Shown piece by piece: positions 32,607 to 37,005 of a stretch of DNA of 37,005 bases. Below the pieces are notes generated by a model. The model saw only the letters and a program-made list of their open reading frames with translations. It made no database searches and had not been told where the DNA came from. Source of the stretch: Nocardia paucivorans NBRC 100373 (GTDB taxonomy: Bacteria > Actinomycetota > Actinomycetes > Mycobacteriales > Mycobacteriaceae); the NCBI RefSeq assembly GCF_000308675.1, contig NZ_BAGE01000037.1, positions 1 to 37,005 on the forward strand, read 5' to 3'. The first letter of the stretch is position 1, and every line of letters begins with the position of its first letter. A program made the translations under genes and the position numbers.

Positions 32607-33092
32607 GTGCCGGAAAAGGATGTTCACTTCGCCTTCGATGCCGTTGTGGCCGGACCGGATTACCCGGTGTGGGCGCTCACCACGGCCGGCGATCCGGGTG
32701 TCCGGCCGATTCTGCGCTCAGATCGGCATCGACCCCCGTCGGGTCCTGGTGGGGTGTCCGTACAACCACACATTCGGTGTGGTCTCCCGAGCGAAACACC
32801 TCGCCCTGCACCTGCTGTCCGCCCACGACATTGATTCGGCGCGATTGTTCGGCAGCGAAACCGGTGACGATACCGAGAAATTCGGTCGTTGCGAGTGGTT
32901 CGAGGGCCCCTATGGGCTGCCCGTTCTCGTCGCCGCGACCGGATGGCGCGCCGCGGAGATCATCGACGCCACGACTTCGGAGACCGTATCGGGCTCCTGC
33001 TCGAATCCGTTGCGGCGAGCACCCTTCCCGAGTCGGTTCCGGTCCTGCGGTACCGGGATGTGGCCGACCTGCCGGCCGGTCACGAGGCCTGA
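32607..33092 (+). pseudogene. Flavin reductase-like (DIM6/NTAB) protein gene with two frameshifts
   Basis: A good ribosome site (GGGAGGA at 32598-32603) precedes GTG 32607. Frame 1 reads VPEKDVHFAFDAVVAGPDYP and VWALTTAGDPGVRPIL. Near 32712 the sense moves to a second frame: CAQIGIDPRRVLVGCPYNHT, FGVVSRAKHLALHLLSAHDI, LFGSETGDDTEKFGRCEWF, VLVAATGWRAAEIID. Near 32970 it moves to a third: HDFGDRIGLLLESVAAS and VLRYRDVADLPAGHEA, stopping at 33092. Joined, this is about 160 residues with the flavin-reductase-domain pattern (IDPPRxLVC-like, NHTxxV, GxxGDDxxKF). Two indels in under 300 bp argue for a true pseudogene, unless the assembly has clustered errors. Confidence 0.75.
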
Positions 33093-33144
33093 ACCGGGTC
33101 CGTCGGCGGTACCCTCGGATCACAACGCCGGGTGGGTCGGCCGC

Positions 33145-34017
33145 TCATGCGGCGCTGATCGTCTCCGGCGCCTTCTCCGCCAGGGCCTGTTCCCGCAGCC
33201 GGGCCAGAGTTCTGGACAGAATCCGCGAGACCTGCATCTGCGAGACACCGAGACGTTCGGCGATCTGGGTTTGGGTCAGCGAATCGAAGAACCGCCACAC
33301 CAGTACCTGACGTTCCCGTTCCGGCAGCGCCGCGATGAGCGGACGTACCGCCATCGCGTCCTCGAGCAGTCGATAGCAGACGTCCTCGCTACCCATACGG
33401 GCCAACAGGCTCGGTGAGGTGTTGTCCTCGTCGTCGCGTAGGACCGAATCCAGGGAACTGCTGGTATGCCCGTTACCGGCAATGAGCGCCTGGGTCACCT
33501 GAGTGACCTCCACTCCGAGTTCGGCGGCGATCTCCCGCGCGGTCGGCACCCGGCCGAGACGGTGGGACAGGTCCTCGGTCGCCGGCCCTATTCGCTGTTG
33601 CAGCTCCTTCAGGGCCCGTGGCACCCGCACCGCCCAGGTGCGGTCGCGGAAGTGGCGGCGCACTTCACCCATGATGGTCGGCACCGCGAAGGACAGGAAC
33701 GACGAGCCGCGCGTGTGGTCGAAGCGGTCCACGGCCTGCACCAGACCTACCCGGGCGATCTGGAGGAGATCGTCGAACGCCTCGCCACGGTTGGCGAAAC
33801 GACGCGCGATGTGCTCGGCCAACGGCAGGCACAGGTGCACGATCTCGTCCCGGACCTGTCGGCGGTGCGGGTCCCCGGCATCGAGGGAATGCAATTTGTC
33901 GAACCACGGTTCGATGTTGTCGTAGCTGTCCCCGCGGCCTCGCCCGCGCGGCGCCCCGGTTTCGTGGCCCGCATGGGGCGAGCGGTGGTCGGTCGGAACG
34001 GATGTCGACGCGTTCAT
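33145..34017 (-). CDS. SigB/SigF-family alternative sigma factor
   Basis: A 290-residue group 3 sigma factor. After a 60-residue polar N-terminus, region 2 reads VHLCLPLAEHIARRFANRGE, FDDLLQIARVGLVQAVDRFD, FLSFAVPTIMGEVRRHFRD and WAVRVPRALKELQQR. Region 3 includes LGRVPTAREIAAELGVEVTQ. Region 4 ends in PERERQVLVWRFFDSLTQTQ, IAERLGVSQMQVSRILSRTL. This is the SigF-like group that governs stress and stationary-phase genes in actinobacteria, usually held by an RsbW-type anti-sigma factor. No rsbW or rsbV gene lies in this window. ATG 34017 is preceded by AGGAGG; a start at 34041 is disfavoured. A near-consensus SigF-type promoter lies 51 bp upstream, indicating autoregulation. It is divergent from the cydAB operon. 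Confidence 0.94.
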   Translation of the reverse strand: MNASTSVPTDHRSPHAGHETGAPRGRGRGDSYDNIEPWFDKLHSLDAGDPHRRQVRDEIVHLCLPLAEHIARRFANRGEAFDDLLQIARVGLVQAVDRFDHTRGSSFLSFAVPTIMGEVRRHFRDRTWAVRVPRALKELQQRIGPATEDLSHRLGRVPTAREIAAELGVEVTQVTQALIAGNGHTSSSLDSVLRDDEDNTSPSLLARMGSEDVCYRLLEDAMAVRPLIAALPERERQVLVWRFFDSLTQTQIAERLGVSQMQVSRILSRTLARLREQALAEKAPETISAA

Positions 34018-34067
34018 CGAGGCCTCCTGGGGTCCGTGCAACTGTCTCTTGGCTCGACCCCACCGAA

Positions 34068-34092
34068 CTACCCGGGGATTCGTGATTCAAAC
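34068..34092 (-). promoter_or_regulatory. SigB/SigF-type promoter of the sigma factor gene
   Basis: On the minus strand GTTT (34092-34089), a 15-base spacer, then GGGTAG (34073-34068) matches the SigF-type consensus almost exactly. The expected transcript start is near 34060, giving a leader of about 43 bases to ATG 34017. Confidence 0.8.
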
Positions 34093-34189
34093 GTTACGGC
34101 TACTTCTGTTCTCCGCCAGAGTGATACGGGCTGGTAGCGGGATATTTCGCTAGACGCCCGCGGGCTCGGTCACCAATAGGCCACGTGAG

Positions 34190-34243
34190 GGTCGTCCTCC
34201 CTCCGATGCCGCCCGGTTCGGGGGATGATCGCGGAGGACGACC
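34190..34243. promoter_or_regulatory. Long stem-loop in the cydA leader region
   Basis: GTCGTCCTCC (34191-34200) pairs exactly with GGAGGACGAC (34233-34242), extended by one G-C pair, enclosing 32 bases that include a smaller CCCG/CGGG hairpin. It is 109 bp before the cydA ATG, in the shared region with the sigma gene. It could be a cis-acting leader structure, a terminator-like element insulating the divergent promoters, or a widely spaced protein-binding inverted repeat. The rest of 34093-34351 shows no gene. Confidence 0.55.
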
Positions 34244-34351
34244 GGTGCGGTCGGCCGATCGATGCGGCGAAAGGAGACAACCGGGAAGGCGCGGCGCACG
34301 GTGGCCGGACGCGGCCGTCCGTTCGCGGCGGAATCGGAGAAAGGGGCTGTG

Positions 34352-35662
34352 ATGGTGTCGAGTACGCTGGTCGCGCTCTACGCTGCGGCCGGGCAGGGCC
34401 CGTCGGGCCTACTGCCCGCCCGTCAGCAGATGGCGTTCTCCTTGGGTCGGCATATCTTATTGGCCTGCTTCGGGGTCGTCCTTCCGGTCATGATCTATGT
34501 CGCGCACCGCCGCGGCATCACCCGCGACGATGCGGTCGCCCTGGGGCTGGCCCGGCAGTGGGGGGCGGCGGCGGCGGTCCTGGTCGCCGCCGGTGCGATA
34601 TCGGCGACGGTCCTCGGCTTCGAAATGGGGTTGCTGTGGCCGGGATTGATGGGCCGTTACGGTGACGTGCTGGTCCTGCCGCTCGCCTTCGCTGGATTGT
34701 CGTTCTTCGTCGAGGCCGTCTTCCTCGGCCTCTACCTGTACGGGTGGGGGCGGATACGGCCGCGGCGTCACCTCGCGACGCTCGTACCGATGGGGATGGC
34801 CGGTGCGGTGGGGATGTTCGGCGTGGTCGCCGCCGACGCGTGGACGAACGATCCGAGCGGGTTCCGACTCGCCGACGGCGTGGTCACCGAGGTGAACCCG
34901 TGGCGGGTGATAGGCGACGAGGGGGTCTATCCGCAGTTCGCGCATATGTGCGTGGGCGCGTTCATGGTGGTGGGATTCGTGGTGGCCGGTGTGTATGCCG
35001 TCGGATTGTTGCGGGGGCGGCGGGACGACCGGCACCGTCTGGGCTTCACGATGTCGTTCGTCTTCGCGACCGTCGCCGCGCTGCTGCAACCCTTCGTCGG
35101 GCACATGTTCGGAATGTATGTGCGCGATGAGCAAACGCCGAGGGTGGTCGTGCCCGGTCGGGAGGTGGTGGCCGTCTGGGCCCGGTCCCCGGTCGATATC
35201 ACCCACGCCACCTTCCTGACCATGGTCGTCGTCGGTGTTCTGCTCTCGGTTCTGGTGCTCGTCTTCTGGGGACTGCGATGGCGAGGCCGCGATCTATCGC
35301 TCGAGCGCTGGTTCCTGTGGGCGGTCGTCGCTGCCGGTCCCTTCGCCGTCCTCGCACTCGAATGCGGCCTGCTCGCCACCGAAATCGCCCGCCACCCCTG
35401 GGCCGTATGGCGCGTGCTGAGCACTCGTGACGCCGTGAGCACGAGCAATGTTCTGTGGTGGAGCCATATCGGTGTCCTGCTGATTCATATCGCCCTGGCT
35501 GTGGGCGCGATCGTCGTACTGCGATCCAGGGCTCGGCACCGGCATATCGGCGGGCAAACCTCGACCGAGCCCGAGACACCCGCGCCCGAATCCGAGACAT
35601 CAGCGCCCGAACCCGAACCCGACGATCGCGACCAACTCGTGCACAGCGCCGGAGAGGGGTGA
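34352..35662 (+). CDS. cydA: Cytochrome bd-type quinol oxidase subunit I, divergent short-Q-loop form
   Basis: A 436-residue membrane protein of the CydA/CioA family, the haem-bearing subunit of a quinol oxidase that reduces O2 to water. His34 in MAFSLGRHILLA corresponds to the high-spin haem ligand. FFVEAVFLGLYLYGWGR holds the conserved Glu121. His198 in FAHMCVGAFMVVG corresponds to the low-spin haem ligand. The usual GRQPW segment reads TEIARHPW (343-350), and the segment that normally carries the E-x-QP-x-K-x-A-A-M-E motif is DEQTPRVVVPGREVV, so the quinol side is divergent. The C-terminus is an acidic Glu/Pro-rich tail (about 402-436). ATG 34352 follows AAAGGGG. CydB follows after 3 bp. 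Function could be an alternative or stress oxidase. Confidence 0.85.
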   Translation: MVSSTLVALYAAAGQGPSGLLPARQQMAFSLGRHILLACFGVVLPVMIYVAHRRGITRDDAVALGLARQWGAAAAVLVAAGAISATVLGFEMGLLWPGLMGRYGDVLVLPLAFAGLSFFVEAVFLGLYLYGWGRIRPRRHLATLVPMGMAGAVGMFGVVAADAWTNDPSGFRLADGVVTEVNPWRVIGDEGVYPQFAHMCVGAFMVVGFVVAGVYAVGLLRGRRDDRHRLGFTMSFVFATVAALLQPFVGHMFGMYVRDEQTPRVVVPGREVVAVWARSPVDITHATFLTMVVVGVLLSVLVLVFWGLRWRGRDLSLERWFLWAVVAAGPFAVLALECGLLATEIARHPWAVWRVLSTRDAVSTSNVLWWSHIGVLLIHIALAVGAIVVLRSRARHRHIGGQTSTEPETPAPESETSAPEPEPDDRDQLVHSAGEG

Positions 35663-35665
35663 CCG

Positions 35666-36715
35666 ATGGAGCTGTCGGATGTGGTGGCAACGGCCATGTT
35701 CACCGGGGTGGTGCTGTACGCGTTGTTCGCCGGTGCCGACTTCGGAGCCGGGTTCTGGGAGTTGACCGCGGACGGAGCGCAGCGTGGCAACCGGCTGCGG
35801 ATGCTGATCGATCGGAGTATCGGCCCGGTGTGGGAGGCCAACCACATCTGGCTGATCTACATCCTGATGTTTCTGTGGGCTGCCTATCCCCGGGTCTACG
35901 CCGCCGTTGTGACCACCCTGTTCATACCGATGAGTCTGGCTCTGCTGGGAATTGTGGTGCGCGGCGCCGACTCCGTGGTCCGCAGGCACCATGGGGCGAA
36001 GGCGCGGTCGGTCCGAGTAGGTGTGCTGCTCGCCGGGGCCTCTTTGATGCCCCCGTTCTTCCTCGGTGCCGTCGTCGGCGCGATCGCCTCCGGGCGGGTG
36101 CCTCCGGAAGGATACGGCGACCTGGTGGGTTCGTGGGTGAACCCGACCTCGTTCCTCGGCGGCCTACTCGCCGTGGGCACCGCGGCCTTCCTGGCCGGGG
36201 TGCGTCTCACCGCGACCGCCGACCGCTCCGGCGACCGCACACTCGTGGAATATCTGCGTCCGCGCACCCTCGTGGTCGGGGGCGTGACCGGTGCGGCCGC
36301 GATCATGGCGATCGCGCCCATTCGATACGACGCGCAGACCCTCGGCGTCGGTCTGCTCGGCCGGGCCTTCCCCCTGATCGCGCTGTCCGCCACCGCCGGG
36401 GCGCTCACTCTGATCCTGGTGTACTTCCGCCGCTTCGGCTGGGCCGGGTTCCTCGCCCGGGTCGCGGTCGCGGCGATCGTCATCGGCTGGGCGGTGGCCC
36501 AGGCCCCTTGGATCCTGGTCGACCGGATGCTCGTCATCGATGCCGCCGGGGCGCGTCCCACGCTGGTCGCGCTCCTGGTGGTCGTCGCATTCGTCACGGT
36601 GACGACGTTGCCCGCCCTCGCCTATCTGCTCTGGCTGGCCCGGACCGAGGCCTGGGTTGGCGACGATACCGAGCACGCCGAGTCCACCTCGGTCGAGCCG
36701 TCCCCGACCCGATGA
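35666..36715 (+). CDS. cydB: Cytochrome bd-type quinol oxidase subunit II
   Basis: A 349-residue membrane protein of the CydB family with about eight or nine helices, partner of the preceding subunit. It has the family's N-terminal GADFGAGFWELTADG (usually G-F-D-L-G-x-G), then SIGPVWEANHIWLIYILMFL (usual form G-N-E-V-W-L) and AAYPRVYAAVVTTLFIPMS. These differences match the divergent type of CydA beside it. ATG 35666 is 3 bp after the cydA stop, with GAGAGGGG as ribosome site inside the end of cydA. No cydDC exporter genes follow within the window. The last 25 residues are hydrophilic. Confidence 0.87.
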   Translation: MELSDVVATAMFTGVVLYALFAGADFGAGFWELTADGAQRGNRLRMLIDRSIGPVWEANHIWLIYILMFLWAAYPRVYAAVVTTLFIPMSLALLGIVVRGADSVVRRHHGAKARSVRVGVLLAGASLMPPFFLGAVVGAIASGRVPPEGYGDLVGSWVNPTSFLGGLLAVGTAAFLAGVRLTATADRSGDRTLVEYLRPRTLVVGGVTGAAAIMAIAPIRYDAQTLGVGLLGRAFPLIALSATAGALTLILVYFRRFGWAGFLARVAVAAIVIGWAVAQAPWILVDRMLVIDAAGARPTLVALLVVVAFVTVTTLPALAYLLWLARTEAWVGDDTEHAESTSVEPSPTR

Positions 36716-36812
36716 CGGGCATCCCCACCGATTCCCGGGGAGACGATCGTATCGATATGTTCCTCGGGACCGCACCGGCCGAATCTCCGACACCGGGTAG
36801 TAGCATGGAGGG

Positions 36813-37005
36813 GTGCGGTCCCCGGCAGATGTTGTGGCACGAATTCGCGGTGCCTTCGTCGGATCGGCCGCAGGCGCGGTAAGTATCGCCGCACACGGTC
36901 TCGGCGGCGCGAGTATGCCACCGGATCAGACCGCTCTCGTCCTGCTGATCGCCGCGTGCGCGGCAACCGGCGCGCTCGCCGGTTCGATGCGCGCCCGGCA
37001 CGGCA
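36813..37005 (+). CDS. Membrane protein, 5' part only (continues past the window)
   Basis: From GTG 36813 the frame stays open to the window end (64 codons) with protein-like composition: VRSPADVVARIRGAFVGSAA, GAVSIAAHGLGG, PPDQTALVLLIAACAATGAL and AGSMRARHG. It begins with a basic N-terminus and a first hydrophobic segment, and a second segment appears before the end. An in-frame stop at 36801 bounds the start. TAGCAT at 36801-36806 could be a -10 element placing transcription at the GTG itself, a leaderless message; GGAGG lies too close to serve the GTG. GTG 36834 is an alternative start. I cannot name the family from this fragment. Confidence 0.6.
   Translation, partial: MRSPADVVARIRGAFVGSAAGAVSIAAHGLGGASMPPDQTALVLLIAACAATGALAGSMRARHG

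Noticed and set aside
36712..36882. A 56-codon ORF whose ATG overlaps the cydB stop
   Set aside because: No ribosome-site support beyond the overlap, no protein-like pattern, and it overlaps the better-supported membrane gene start at 36813.

Overview
The window is very G+C-rich DNA with actinobacterial gene content, most likely from Nocardia or a close relative in the Mycobacteriales. This is inferred from the very long CtpI-type P-type ATPase otherwise typical of mycobacteria and relatives, the MMPL exporter with a divergent MarR regulator, a SigB/SigF-family sigma factor with its characteristic promoter, and frequent GTG/TTG starts. No rRNA, tRNA or CRISPR array was seen.

Layout. 1-3767: the 3' end of metE (cobalamin-independent methionine synthase), gluconokinase gntK, a Nudix protein with a degenerate Nudix box, and a two-domain universal stress protein. 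3813-7002: a 16-bp tandem repeat, a cobalamin riboswitch, and a translationally coupled FecCD-type ABC importer (permease, ATPase, lipoprotein) that the riboswitch marks as a corrinoid/B12 uptake system. 7082-8682: a frameshifted small membrane protein divergent from a PAP2-family membrane phosphotransferase, closed by a 12-bp-stem terminator. 8692-16621: ctpI with a perfect 28-bp palindrome just upstream, the relic of an MFS transporter, marR, and a divergent MMPL exporter with the MarR operator between them.

16643-20330 is an accessory zone. It holds a flavin monooxygenase and a SnoaL-like protein, then genomic debris: a Tn3-family transposase relic that has replaced the 3' end of a host gene, and a decayed tyrosine recombinase with a recombination-site-like inverted repeat. 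20562-22234 carries a small membrane protein, a DUF202 protein and an APH-like phosphotransferase.

22247-28037 is a compact urea/guanidine-type catabolic operon: Na+/solute symporter, two DUF1989 proteins (UAAP2, UAAP1; the family that includes carboxyguanidine deiminase) and the carboxyltransferase half of a urea/guanidine carboxylase without its biotin carboxylase or biotin carrier. A divergent TetR regulator carries an operator in the shared intergenic region.

28124-31243 encodes the most unusual signalling pair here: a response-regulator receiver fused to a thioredoxin-reductase-like flavoprotein that lacks the redox CxxC, and a soluble histidine kinase with an N-terminal cyclic-nucleotide-type sensor domain. 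31264-33092 has a tandem pair of DUF606/YdcZ membrane proteins and a frameshifted flavin-reductase pseudogene. 33145-36715 has a SigB/SigF-type sigma gene with a self-type promoter, divergent from a divergent cytochrome bd-like oxidase (cydAB) preceded by a long stem-loop. The window ends in the start of another membrane protein gene.

Four genes (7082-7503, 13473-13970, 18595-19263, 32607-33092) are broken by indels, so this segment is either decaying or contains uncorrected assembly indels. Read-level checks would separate these.
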